Notes: generated from the letters alone by a model not told the origin. Numbered from the stretch's first letter, positions 14,713 through 22,949 are shown. The stretch: DNA of 28,514 nt from Clostridiales bacterium (GCA_019423265.1 JAHZBS010000010.1:1-28514), one strand, 5' to 3'. Numbers and translations are program-made.

Positions 14713-16761
14713 CTAGCTTTTATTGCCGCCTCTCGGGGTTTTATCTTGCAAATCTTCACCGTCCAGAGCGCCGGGCAGGTTCTGCCCATCCGGCGGCTCC
14801 ATGCCGCTCATCTCCATGGAGCCGTCCTGTACCATATTACCCCGGCCACCGCGGCCGCCCGGCATCTGGCCACCGCCCATTCCACCAAATCCACCCATTC
14901 CGCCAAATCCGCCTGCGACAGCGGAGCCATCCTGCGAAATGGACGTGGTGATGGCTGATAGCGTCACCTCCGTCAACGCAGTGCCTCCCGACAGGGTACC
15001 AGCACTGTAAAAGCCTTCCTCCACCGTTTCCCCCGTCACACTGCCCCCGGTGTACAAACGGTAGGTCGTCCCCTGAACTAGGGCGGGTACACTGATAACG
15101 ACGCTCTGATACTCCTTTGCCGGTGAAAACGCCACCACCACCTGTTCCTGATCGTCCACAAGGCTCACCATAGTCCCCGCCGCTTGTGTGCCTGTGTAGT
15201 AGACCATGAGTGAATTTTGGCTGGAAGAATCCGATGCCCCTAGCGCCATGCCCGAACTGCCCGCAGCCACCAGAATCCCGCCTGTGATCTCACAGACACC
15301 TTCGTAGTCTAAGGCGCCGTCTCCGCCGCTAGTCGGCCCGTTCACCAAAACCGTTCCGCCATCGATATACAAATTACCATTGGAATCGAGGCCATCCCCG
15401 GCGGCATCTACAACTGTGACACCACCGGTTATCCGGATATAATATGAGCCGGACGACCGGAAGGAATCCTGTCCCATCCAGCCGCCGCCACCTGTGCTAT
15501 CGCTGCCACCGGCGGCGTTGATGCCATCATCGCTGGCTGTCAGCCGGATCGTTCCTCCGTTGATGTCGATGGAGGCCCCCTCCAGCCCTTCATAGCTTTT
15601 GGAGATTTCAATGAATGCACTGGTGATCGTAAGGTTTCCGTCGGCATGGACTCCATCGTCCCCGGAAGAGAGATACAAAGTCCCCGCTTCCAGCAGAGCG
15701 TCTCCATTTGCGTGTACGCTGTCGTCCGCCGCATCGATCGTCAAGGTTCCACCTGTGACTGTAATGGCGCTCGCTTTAAGTCCTTTGTAGCTCTCCCCCG
15801 TGTCCTCCGCCGTGGACTGCCGCTTCACAAATCCGCTGTTTCCACTGCCGCCTCCCGCCGTAATGGTATACTCTCCCCCGTGGATCACCAGCTGTGTCTG
15901 CGCCTGAATTCCATCGTGCTCCGCCGTGATGCGGTAGCTGCCTCCATCCAGCACAATCCAGCCTTTTTCTGTGTCGCCATCGCGATTGGATTTCAAGCCG
16001 TCATTTCCCGCGTCGATGGTTATGCTGCCATCCAGGATTGCTATGGAGTCTCGTCCGCGGAGGCCATCGTTGACCGCCGTAACCTCGATGGTTCCACTGG
16101 TTACCTTGAGATCATCTTTCGTCCCGATTCCATTGTTGAAATTGCCGGACACCCGAAGAATTCCCGTTCCATTGATGGTCAAGTCGTCTTTGCTGAAGAT
16201 AGCGGCATCGGGTTCGTCGTCGATCTGTCCCGTGTACGCGGCACCGTCCGCAACGGTATTCTCTGTACCCTCCGCCAGGGTAAGAATCAATTTATCCGCC
16301 TGCTTCGCATAGATGGCGGCACTGTCAGAACAGGTGATGTCCACACCGTTTAAGATCAGACGCACCGTATCCTCTTTATCCGCCTCAATCAGGATCTGCC
16401 CATCGGTCAATGTGCCGGTGACAACATAGACTCCTGCCTGCGATATGGTCACGACACTCCCCTGAGCGGAAGCCCCGGATCCTTCTATGGACACAGCGGA
16501 TCCGGCCAGCGCAATCGTGGTCGCCTCCGAAGAGTCCCAGTCTGCGTCCATATCGTCTTCCTTATATTCCACCGCCATATCCGTTCTTGTGACATCCCCA
16601 GTCTGAGACTGGCTATCTCCGCTGGCGCTATCCCCACCGGCACTGCTCTGATTCTGCGAGGATGTGGTATCCCCTTGATCGCCGCATCCTCCCGCAGTGA
16701 CAAGCACCACGGCGGCGAGAAAACAAGCGCAAAGCTTCCATCCCGTTCTCCGCCTTTTCAT
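14713..16761 (-). CDS. Secreted beta-helix lipoprotein, Cthe_2159-like carbohydrate-binding family
   Basis: The protein has 682 residues. A lipoprotein signal (MKRRR start, hydrophobic run, then LVTAGGC near residues 20-26) is followed by a Ser/Gly/Gln linker. The main body is a right-handed beta-helix built of short repeats with NGI/DGI/DGL and DD/DG turns (for example SGDDGVHADGNLTIT and SDDGINAAGG). This is as in the Cthe_2159 family (PF14262), which binds acidic polysaccharide and calcium. The tail is Gly/Met-rich (GGFGGMGGFGGMGGGQMPGG). An ATG at 16761 has a strong GGGGAGGAGC ribosome site and gives the best signal peptide. An ATG at 16788 overlaps the DUF4956 stop as ATGA and is the alternative. 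It is the last gene of the VTC - DUF4956 operon. Confidence 0.88.
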   Translation of the reverse strand: MKRRRTGWKLCACFLAAVVLVTAGGCGDQGDTTSSQNQSSAGGDSASGDSQSQTGDVTRTDMAVEYKEDDMDADWDSSEATTIALAGSAVSIEGSGASAQGSVVTISQAGVYVVTGTLTDGQILIEADKEDTVRLILNGVDITCSDSAAIYAKQADKLILTLAEGTENTVADGAAYTGQIDDEPDAAIFSKDDLTINGTGILRVSGNFNNGIGTKDDLKVTSGTIEVTAVNDGLRGRDSIAILDGSITIDAGNDGLKSNRDGDTEKGWIVLDGGSYRITAEHDGIQAQTQLVIHGGEYTITAGGGSGNSGFVKRQSTAEDTGESYKGLKASAITVTGGTLTIDAADDSVHANGDALLEAGTLYLSSGDDGVHADGNLTITSAFIEISKSYEGLEGASIDINGGTIRLTASDDGINAAGGSDSTGGGGWMGQDSFRSSGSYYIRITGGVTVVDAAGDGLDSNGNLYIDGGTVLVNGPTSGGDGALDYEGVCEITGGILVAAGSSGMALGASDSSSQNSLMVYYTGTQAAGTMVSLVDDQEQVVVAFSPAKEYQSVVISVPALVQGTTYRLYTGGSVTGETVEEGFYSAGTLSGGTALTEVTLSAITTSISQDGSAVAGGFGGMGGFGGMGGGQMPGGRGGRGNMVQDGSMEMSGMEPPDGQNLPGALDGEDLQDKTPRGGNKS

Positions 16762-16784
16762 CTCCGCTCCTCCCCTCTGTCGCT

Positions 16785-17453
16785 TCATAGCTCTTCCCTC
16801 GACGCCGCAACCCTTCCGCAGGAGACTGTCAGATTGCCATTTCGGCATCGAATCTCATCTAGAAAGCTTTTGTCAATCCCCTTTCCCTTAAGGTACACAT
16901 GGTACTGTAGTTCATACAGACTCCCCATGTTGGTAGTCTTGACCTGACTTAAAACAGCCGACTCGGTAAACTTGGCAAAGAGATCATCAAAAAGCCCATC
17001 ATACTCTAGATTTTCCGGGATCGTAATCTTTAAAACCCGTTCCTCCCCCTTCGGTTCACCGAAGCGCAGCTTGGACAGAAGAATGGTCACAAGTCCGATA
17101 ATGATAAAGAAAACCACCGCAAATGCCACATAGCCCATTCCCGTTGCCAGACCGACAGCCATGGCAAAGAAAATACAGCTTATTTCCTTGGCAGTGCCGG
17201 GAACGGAGCGAAATCGAACGAGACCAAAGGCGCCCATGACTGCGACTCCAGCTCCCAGGTTTCCATTGACTAGCATGATCACGATCTGGACCATCGCCGG
17301 AAGGACAACCAGCGTTGCGACAAAGCTTTTGCTGTAGGTATTGCGGTACATATAGACGAGAGCGATCCCAAGGCCGAGAATCAGCGATACCGCAATGCAT
17401 AGTAGAAAAATTTCAATGGTTAGCGTCCCCTCTGTTAAACTGTTAAAAATCAT
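16785..17453 (-). CDS. DUF4956 membrane protein
   Basis: The protein has 222 residues. Four hydrophobic segments occupy roughly residues 1-130, including LLCIAVSLILGLGIALVYMYR, the conserved GAFGLVRFRSVPGTAKEI loop and an AMAVGLATGMGYV segment. A soluble C-terminal domain (about 135-222) has an alpha-beta, ferredoxin-like pattern. This is the DUF4956 architecture, which repeatedly neighbours VTC-domain genes in Firmicutes. Its biochemical role is not established; it may act with the VTC protein in polyphosphate synthesis or membrane translocation. The ATG at 17453 starts 1 base after the VTC stop; the longer in-frame start lies inside the VTC gene and is unlikely. Confidence 0.9.
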   Translation of the reverse strand: MIFNSLTEGTLTIEIFLLCIAVSLILGLGIALVYMYRNTYSKSFVATLVVLPAMVQIVIMLVNGNLGAGVAVMGAFGLVRFRSVPGTAKEISCIFFAMAVGLATGMGYVAFAVVFFIIIGLVTILLSKLRFGEPKGEERVLKITIPENLEYDGLFDDLFAKFTESAVLSQVKTTNMGSLYELQYHVYLKGKGIDKSFLDEIRCRNGNLTVSCGRVAASREEL

Positions 17454-17454
17454 A

Positions 17455-18174
17455 TCAAGCACAGATTTTCCCCGCCTTTCTGTTGTGGTTTTCAAGGAGT
17501 ATTTTCTTGTAGCAAGTTCCATATTTGGAGAAGGATGTGGGAAATACAGCGAATTCCGCCAGCATATGGCTTAGCCATAGCGGCATAGCGCCGGGAATCT
17601 TGATCTCCATCAAGACCATTCCTGATTCCAGAAGCAGCTGCCCCTGGTCTCCCGCGGACAAATCCAGCGCCGTCCTTCGCCATCGGATATCGTGATCAAA
17701 GGTAACCCGGAGGTCCGGTTGCGCCTCGACATAGAAGGCTTTCCTGTCATACGCCAACAAAACTTTAGGCTGCAAAGAGTAGCGCCGCACCGTCCAGTCA
17801 ATTTCCCGCAAGATCTGTGTCTGTTCCGCCGGCTGTTTTCCGTGGAGCAGATATTGATCGGCCTCCGCTAGGGAGAGTACGGCTCTTCTCTTATAGATGA
17901 CCCCTCTGTATTTCTTTTTCAACTCCAAAAATACAGAATCCTCCGGTCCCGGTACGCCATAGCTTCGCAGTCTAAATTTTTCTTTATAGACAGGCTTCTC
18001 TAGCGAGGTTCGAATCAACTGGTAGTCCTTCGTATCAAAATAGATGCTGGAAATTGTGTATTGGCCGTATCGGTCCGGGATAAGGCGACTTTGAAGCGCA
18101 GCGGAAAGCGCCGCACACGTGTCCCCGTCTAATACATATTTTAGTTCATTTCGTTCAAAAACAACTTGTGCCAT
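17455..18174 (-). CDS. VTC-domain polyphosphate polymerase-type protein
   Basis: The protein has 239 residues, a single VTC tunnel domain. Basic and acidic tunnel residues are visible: RNELKYVL (8-15), KEKFRLRSYG (64-73) and FLELKKKYRGVIYKRR (82-97). Further along are YDRK (142-145), MEIKIP with E190 and K192, and the closing FSKYGTCY (215-222). VTC catalytic domains make inorganic polyphosphate from ATP. There is no SPX or membrane domain, as usual in bacterial members; the DUF4956 partner probably supplies the membrane part. The ATG at 18174 has GGAGGG 6 bases upstream. It is first in the operon and divergent from the two-component system, with shared regulatory sites. Confidence 0.92.
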   Translation of the reverse strand: MAQVVFERNELKYVLDGDTCAALSAALQSRLIPDRYGQYTISSIYFDTKDYQLIRTSLEKPVYKEKFRLRSYGVPGPEDSVFLELKKKYRGVIYKRRAVLSLAEADQYLLHGKQPAEQTQILREIDWTVRRYSLQPKVLLAYDRKAFYVEAQPDLRVTFDHDIRWRRTALDLSAGDQGQLLLESGMVLMEIKIPGAMPLWLSHMLAEFAVFPTSFSKYGTCYKKILLENHNRKAGKICA

Positions 18175-18207
18175 TGGAAACCCTCCGTTCTTTCTGTTTT
18201 CACCTCT

Positions 18208-18279
18208 ATCATACAGCGCAAAGCTGAAAACAGTCTGAAAGACCCATTTCAGACTATTTTCAGCTTTTCCCCTTATGAT
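18208..18279. promoter_or_regulatory. Symmetric divergent promoter with four response-regulator half-sites
   Basis: Arm 1 (18223-18240) and arm 2 (18247-18264) are 18-bp inverted repeats differing at one base, 6 bases apart. Each arm contains two CTGAAA half-sites spaced 11 bp, the OmpR/PhoB arrangement. Exactly 9 bases beyond each arm lies a TATGAT -10 box: 18213-18208 toward the VTC operon and 18274-18279 toward the response regulator. The -35 positions fall inside the arms and do not match consensus (AGACTG and AGACTA), as expected when an activator replaces the -35 contact. Confidence 0.8.
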
Positions 18280-18347
18280 TATAGACAAGAACGAGTTTCC
18301 TATGCTATGATAATAACAAGACACCAGATATGGAAAGGATCGATCTC

Positions 18348-19025
18348 ATGCGCATTCTAATTGTGGAGGACGAGGTGCATCTCGCGGAAGCCTTAGCCCA
18401 GATCATGACAGAACAGAAATATATGTCGGATGTGGTCTATGACGGAGCGGATGGTCTAGACTATGCCCTGAGCGGGCAATATGATGTTATCATTCTAGAC
18501 GTCATGCTGCCAAAGCGAAACGGTTTCGACGTGGTTCGAGAACTCAGACGGCAGGGAGTGGCAACGCCGGTATTACTCTTGACGGCCCGGGATGAGATTA
18601 CGGACAAAGTTCGCGGGCTGGACTGCGGATCCGACGACTATATGACAAAGCCATTTTCGCCGGAGGAACTTCTCGCCCGGGTGCGCGCTCTCTCCAGGCG
18701 GCAGGCCGGCGTTATTTTTGAGGAGCTGACTTTCGCTGATTTGACGTTGAATCTGTCCACCTATGATCTCCACTGCGGCGCCAAGTCTGTCCATTTAGGG
18801 TATAAAGAGTTCGAAGTTTTGAAGATTCTCATGTCCAACCCTCACGTCATCGTCCCAAAGGAAGAGCTTCTCGCAAAGGTGTGGGGCGTCGAATCCGATG
18901 CGGAAGATAACAATGTGGAGGCATATATTTCCTTTTTGCGCAAAAAGTTTTATTTCTTAGGATCGACGGCGGGTATTGCCACCCTGCGCAAGGTAGGATA
19001 CCGGTTGGAGGAGGAGTCCGCGTGA
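18348..19025 (+). CDS. OmpR/PhoB-family response regulator
   Basis: The protein has 225 residues. The receiver domain is complete: acidic E7-D8-E9, phospho-acceptor D51 in VIILDVMLP, T79 and K101 in DYMTKPF. A winged-helix DNA-binding domain occupies about residues 130-225, with LGYKEFEVLKIL, a recognition region at NNVEAYISFLRKKF, and the closing VGYRLEEES. The ATG at 18348 has GGAAAGGAT upstream; an earlier in-frame ATG at 18330 has no ribosome site. The stop overlaps the kinase start (GTGA). Given the paired 11-bp-spaced half-sites in the shared intergenic region, it likely activates its own operon and the VTC - DUF4956 - lipoprotein operon. Confidence 0.95.
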   Translation: MRILIVEDEVHLAEALAQIMTEQKYMSDVVYDGADGLDYALSGQYDVIILDVMLPKRNGFDVVRELRRQGVATPVLLLTARDEITDKVRGLDCGSDDYMTKPFSPEELLARVRALSRRQAGVIFEELTFADLTLNLSTYDLHCGAKSVHLGYKEFEVLKILMSNPHVIVPKEELLAKVWGVESDAEDNNVEAYISFLRKKFYFLGSTAGIATLRKVGYRLEEESA

Positions 19026-20263
19026 TTCGAAAGTTACGGCGCAAGTTTATCCTGATCACGATGCTGCTTGTCAGCCTTGTCCTGCTGATCGTATTTATCG
19101 TCATCTGCTTTTCCAGCTACCGGCGGATGCAGTCTGACAGTCTGACAGCTCTGCAACACGCGCTGAGCCGGGATGAAAAGCTATTGCCAAAGTTGGATTT
19201 GGACAAGCGCAAACCCGGAGAACCGTCCTCGATCCTCCCGGTTTTTTGTGTGCAATTGGATGAATCCGGAAATATTCTTTCCGTCCAGGGGGAGACCGTG
19301 GAGCCAACGGATGAGCTGGTGTCCAACGCTGTGCAAGGTGTGTCGGAGCAAGGGCGGGACAGCGGCATTCTCCATTCCCTCTCCCTTCGGTATCAGCGGA
19401 TACAGACGGCCGGCGGAGCGAAAATTGCGTTTGTGGATATAACCAGTGAGCGGCAAACCATGATGAACCTCATCTTAACCTCCTTCCTCGTCGGCATCGG
19501 AGGACTGGCCGCGTTCTTTTTCATCAGCCTGTTTCTCGCCAATTGGGCGCTTCGCCCTGTGGAGCTTGCCTGGCAACAGCAGCGGCAATTTATCGCGGAC
19601 GCATCCCACGAGCTGAAAACCCCTCTCACTGTCATCCTCGCCAACATCGGAATTTTACAGTCCCACCGCGCGGACACCATCGAAGCGCAGCTGAAATGGG
19701 TGGAGTACACAAAACAAGAAGCCATCCACATGAAAAAACTGGTGGATGACCTCCTGTTTCTGGCCAAATCCGATGACGGCAGCGCGCGCATACTGTACGC
19801 AGATTTCAATCTGAGTGACGCTGTTTGGAGCAGCCTGCTCCCTTTTGAATCCATCGCATATGAGCAAGGGTTGACATTGAACAGCGAAATCGAGCCCAAC
19901 CTTTTTATGAAGGGAGATGAATCCCAGCTTAAGCAGCTGGTCGTCATTCTATTAGACAACGCCTGCAAATATGCCAAGGGCAACGGCGCCATTACCTTAC
20001 TTTTGAAATCGGCCCAGGATCGCGTCCGCCTCTCTGTCAACAATACAGGGGAGCCAATCCCGAAAGAGCAGCTCCCCCATATCTTCGAACGATTCTACCG
20101 CGCCGACGACGGCGCCCGGGACCGCAAGCAGGGCGGATACGGCTTAGGCCTTGCCATTGCCAAAAGCATTGTCGCATCTCACCACGGGCGGATTTCCGTC
20201 ACCAGCGACAGTGTTCACGGCACAACCTTTACCGCCGAGTTTCCCTTAGAGCGCTCATCCTGA
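19022..20263 (+). CDS. Sensor histidine kinase
   Basis: The protein has 413 residues. One membrane helix at about 9-31 and a second at about 150-173 flank a roughly 118-residue external sensor domain. The dimerisation domain has FIADASHELKTPLT with the phospho-His at 196. The ATPase domain has the N-box LDNACKYA (N313), a G1-type box NNTGEPIP (340-347), the F-box IFERFYR and the G2 box GGYGLGLAIAK. A canonical HAMP domain is short or absent between helix 2 and the phospho-His. The GTG start overlaps the response regulator stop. It should phosphorylate the regulator encoded immediately upstream; the external signal is unknown. A strong terminator follows. Confidence 0.95.
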   Translation: MIRKLRRKFILITMLLVSLVLLIVFIVICFSSYRRMQSDSLTALQHALSRDEKLLPKLDLDKRKPGEPSSILPVFCVQLDESGNILSVQGETVEPTDELVSNAVQGVSEQGRDSGILHSLSLRYQRIQTAGGAKIAFVDITSERQTMMNLILTSFLVGIGGLAAFFFISLFLANWALRPVELAWQQQRQFIADASHELKTPLTVILANIGILQSHRADTIEAQLKWVEYTKQEAIHMKKLVDDLLFLAKSDDGSARILYADFNLSDAVWSSLLPFESIAYEQGLTLNSEIEPNLFMKGDESQLKQLVVILLDNACKYAKGNGAITLLLKSAQDRVRLSVNNTGEPIPKEQLPHIFERFYRADDGARDRKQGGYGLGLAIAKSIVASHHGRISVTSDSVHGTTFTAEFPLERSS

Positions 20264-20274
20264 GCGCTTTTTTT
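20250..20274 (+). terminator. Intrinsic terminator of the two-component operon
   Basis: AGCGCTCA (20250-20257), loop TCC, TGAGCGCT (20261-20268), then a run of seven T bases. The TGA stop of the kinase is part of the right arm. Confidence 0.9.
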
Positions 20275-20308
20275 ATCCTGTGGGAACGTCCGCCCGAGGC
20301 GGCCCCGC

Positions 20309-21340
20309 CTATGGACAAGCTAAAAATGCACCGATGCGGATCCAACGGCCATTGGATTGCGCATCCTTCTCCCCGGCGATACGGATCTGAAGCTGGTGCG
20401 GCCCTTCCTCCAAATGGGTATCCAATACAGTGCTGCACGCGCGGTTAAACGAGAGGGCGTAGCGATCCCAGGCCGACTGGCGCTGGACCGGTCCTCCGTC
20501 GATGGAGTACTCGATCACCCCGCTGTCCTGCTCGATCGTCCAGTATATCCCGATGAGGGTGCCGGTGAAGGGTACGATAAGCTCCGCCCCCGCAGTGTCA
20601 CAGGCGATAAAGCTCTCAAACCGTCCCATCATATCCCCGTCTCCCACCTTCCAGGGTCCCTGGGCCAATCCCTCTGCCGGCAGCAGACACGCCTGCTCAT
20701 ATGCTCCCGGCGTCAAGGGCGCGCTTGGCTTTTGGATCAAAAACCGGAGGGACGGAAAAACCTGTTGGATCGTCTTGGCGTACAGCTCATACCCCTGGTC
20801 GTTGGGATGAACCGTATCCGGCAGATACTCCGTCACCGCCGCGCCTGTCTTCTCCAAATATTCATAGAGGGCAAGGCCCACATTGATGGACGGAATGCCA
20901 TAATACTCTGCCACGCGCTGGTGCAGTTTCACCGCGTCGGGCAGGGCCCCCTTTTGGTAAAACCGATCTATGTAACTCTTTGTTATGGTGTATAGAAATA
21001 CGATATGGACTTCCGGATTGTGGGCCAGCAGTTTGCGCACAATCCCCTCCACCGACCGCAGGCACAATGTCTCCTCCACAGAATCGTCGTTGACGGCAAA
21101 CTCTACAAAGACCAGATCCGGGTTGGCCCAGAGAAGATCGTGATCCATCCGGCATACGCCCAGAGAGGATCCTGTCCCCCCGATCCCCGCGTTGATTTCC
21201 TTTACCTTCAACTGAGGGTTTGTGTCCTGAAGCCACGCTGTAACCCGGCTCCGATATGTGGCGGCGTCACAGCTGGCGCCAGCTCCCTCTGTGATGGAAC
21301 CGCCCAGATATCCGACAACATACTCTTCCTTTCGCTCCAT
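20309..21340 (-). CDS. SGNH/GDSL-family hydrolase with C-terminal beta domain
   Basis: The protein has 343 residues. SGNH blocks are in order: block I YLGGSITEG with Ser15, block II glycine in GIGGTGSS (about 53-59), block III Asn84 in FAVND, and block V DTVHPND with Asp175 and His178. The remaining 150 residues form a beta-rich module of the kind seen in carbohydrate esterases, with Trp and acidic residues. There is no signal peptide, so it probably acts in the cytoplasm as a deacetylase or lipase/esterase on a sugar or small ester. The ATG at 21340 has GGGAGGAAG upstream and lies 46 bases after the DUF2284 gene in the same operon. Confidence 0.9.
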   Translation of the reverse strand: MERKEEYVVGYLGGSITEGAGASCDAATYRSRVTAWLQDTNPQLKVKEINAGIGGTGSSLGVCRMDHDLLWANPDLVFVEFAVNDDSVEETLCLRSVEGIVRKLLAHNPEVHIVFLYTITKSYIDRFYQKGALPDAVKLHQRVAEYYGIPSINVGLALYEYLEKTGAAVTEYLPDTVHPNDQGYELYAKTIQQVFPSLRFLIQKPSAPLTPGAYEQACLLPAEGLAQGPWKVGDGDMMGRFESFIACDTAGAELIVPFTGTLIGIYWTIEQDSGVIEYSIDGGPVQRQSAWDRYALSFNRACSTVLDTHLEEGPHQLQIRIAGEKDAQSNGRWIRIGAFLACP

Positions 21341-21386
21341 TGTTCTTTCTTCCTCCCTTTTATAGTCGTGTGGAATTTCACAGCCA

Positions 21387-21932
21387 TCAACCTTTTAGCA
21401 AAAACATTCCAAAATAGGTTACCGTATTTTGACCGTTAATATACCGCATCTTGCACAGCCCTGCCAGCTGGGACACGTTCATACAGTAAGCTTCCAGGGA
21501 TGAGATCGCTCTCTCGGGAAAGCGGCAGGGCTTGTCCTCCACCTTGGCGCACACCGGGCAGATCGAACACCCGCCGGCCGTCAGCTGCAAAAATTGCTCT
21601 CCCTGGGATTCGATCCGCCCTCGAATGGCCTCGGCTACGGCACTGTGCCTCTTGCCCGCCTCCTCCATCCCTTCCACGTCAAAGGAGTCCTCCAAGTTTC
21701 CAACGGTCTGGAAAATCAGCGCCTCCTCATAGTCTCTTGCCCTGGCGATAACTGCGTCCGGATCCCCGACGCTGGGGGGACATGCGTAGTTTTTCTTGTA
21801 GGAGCCGCAATAGTTTGCCTCGCAGTAGGCCCTTAACCCCTTATCAAATGGAATCCTCTCCACCGGCAATACCGCTGCTTTATATGCCCCCGCCTCCAGA
21901 CAAAATGTTAACATGGCTTCCTGATTCTTCAT
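21387..21932 (-). CDS. DUF2284 cysteine-rich putative metal-binding protein
   Basis: The protein has 181 residues. Two cysteine groups stand out: CEANYCGSYKKNYACPP near residues 32-48 and CSICPVCAKVEDKPCRFP near 120-137, with further Cys near the C terminus. This is the DUF2284 pattern, predicted to bind metal or an iron-sulfur cluster. Biochemical role unknown; members are common in anaerobes and corrinoid or methyl-transfer neighbourhoods. The ATG at 21932 has GGAGGAAG upstream and overlaps the TGA of the preceding short reading frame (ATGA), implying translational coupling. Confidence 0.88.
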   Translation of the reverse strand: MKNQEAMLTFCLEAGAYKAAVLPVERIPFDKGLRAYCEANYCGSYKKNYACPPSVGDPDAVIARARDYEEALIFQTVGNLEDSFDVEGMEEAGKRHSAVAEAIRGRIESQGEQFLQLTAGGCSICPVCAKVEDKPCRFPERAISSLEAYCMNVSQLAGLCKMRYINGQNTVTYFGMFLLKG

Positions 21933-22087
21933 GACTTCCTCCATTCCAGAGCGTTGCCAGCCTTGCGCTCTTTTTCCAATTTATCGCAGATGGCCACCCG
22001 ATCCGCATCTTCATATTGCGCCAGCATTTCGATCCCCGTCCGTCCCCGGTATGCTCCAAAAACTCCGACCCGCACTTTTTTCTTCAT
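21929..22087 (-). pseudogene. Truncated Gfo/Idh/MocA-type oxidoreductase (52 codons), still expressed-looking
   Basis: The reading frame starts with MKKKVRVGVFGAYRGRTGIE, then MLAQYEDADRVAICDK. This is the first beta strand, nucleotide-binding loop and second strand of the Gfo/Idh/MocA Rossmann fold, with Tyr replacing one loop residue. It ends after 52 codons, whereas the family has 330-400 residues. It retains a strong ribosome site (GGAGGGAAGACG) and a near-consensus promoter at 22165-22137. Its stop overlaps the DUF2284 start. Most likely an internal deletion fused the gene's beginning to DUF2284. It could now act only as a translated leader; a functional microprotein is less likely. Confidence 0.65.
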
Positions 22088-22136
22088 CGTCTTCCCTCCG
22101 CTATAGAATGTCGATGCGACCCACTATGCTAGGACG

Positions 22137-22165
22137 ATTATCTCATTTTCTTGCGTTTCTTTCAA
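22137..22165 (-). promoter_or_regulatory. Promoter of the truncated oxidoreductase - DUF2284 - SGNH operon
   Basis: TTGAAA (22165-22160), a 17-base spacer and GATAAT (22142-22137) on the minus strand, about 50 bases before the ATG at 22087. Confidence 0.75.
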
Positions 22166-22193
22166 TGTACAGGATGCACAAGAAATCATCCGC

Positions 22194-22222
22194 TTGGCAA
22201 ACCATGAAAACTGTGGTACAAT
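22194..22222 (+). promoter_or_regulatory. Promoter of the cyclase-family gene
   Basis: TTGGCA (22194-22199), a 17-base spacer and TACAAT (22217-22222). It is divergent from the promoter at 22165-22137 with only 28 bases between the -35 boxes. Confidence 0.75.
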
Positions 22223-22269
22223 GACCAAAACTGGCCAAGCCGAAATTCGCTGCACGGAGGTATGCTGCT

Positions 22270-22905
22270 ATGCGCTATCACGATATTACCCACACTCTCA
22301 ACGGAGAGGTTCCCATCTGGCCGGGGGATCCCCTGTTTTCTCTGGAACAGATTCAAACCATCGGGCAAGAATCCGACTCTAACCTTCACCAGCTTACCAT
22401 GGGGATTCACACCGGCACCCACGTAGACGCCCCCTACCATTTTCTTTCCAACGGAAAGCGGCTGGGCGAAATGGATTTGTCCCACTTCATCGGGGACTGT
22501 CTCGTGCTTGACTGTCCCTGCGCCACCGGAGCCGTAGAGGTTGAGGACCTTATGGGCAATATTCCCAATGGGACACAGCGCCTTCTGCTGAAGACCCCCA
22601 ACAGCCACCGTCCCTATCACGGGCCATTTGACCCTTCATTCTGCGGCGTGTCCCCAGACGCAGCCCGCTATATCGTCTCCCTTGGGATTCGCTGTCTGGG
22701 AATCGATTATAATTCTGTGGCTCCCTTCGGACCCGATTGCAGCCGTACCCACCGGATTCTGCTGGAAACCAACTCCATGGTCATCCTGGAAGCCTTAGAT
22801 TTGCATTCTATCCACCCTGGCATATATACGCTATTCTGCCTGCCGTTGAAGCTGGATCAAGCCGAGGGCGCTCCCGCCCGAGTCCTTCTGCTGGACAGGG
22901 ACTAA
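22270..22905 (+). CDS. Cyclase-family metal-dependent hydrolase (kynurenine formamidase-like)
   Basis: The protein has 211 residues. The metal-binding signature HTGTHVDAPYH (47-57) supplies H47, H51, D53 and H57. The MRYHDITHTLNGEVPIWPGDP opening (split here into MRYHDITHTL and WPGDP) and the central LGIDYNSVAPFG strand also fit the cyclase/PF04199 family. Characterised members hydrolyse N-formylkynurenine, isatin or related amides and lactams in the cytoplasm using Zn or Mn. Nothing nearby belongs to tryptophan breakdown, so the substrate stays open. GGAGG lies about 10 bases upstream of the ATG. Confidence 0.9.
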   Translation: MRYHDITHTLNGEVPIWPGDPLFSLEQIQTIGQESDSNLHQLTMGIHTGTHVDAPYHFLSNGKRLGEMDLSHFIGDCLVLDCPCATGAVEVEDLMGNIPNGTQRLLLKTPNSHRPYHGPFDPSFCGVSPDAARYIVSLGIRCLGIDYNSVAPFGPDCSRTHRILLETNSMVILEALDLHSIHPGIYTLFCLPLKLDQAEGAPARVLLLDRD

Positions 22906-22949
22906 CCATAAACTGTTCTATCATGCGGTATACCGCTCGGCTGGCGCAG

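Noticed and set aside
15646..16353. Plus-strand open frame opposite the beta-helix lipoprotein
   Set aside because: Created by the repetitive Asp/Gly codon pattern of the real gene; no ribosome site.
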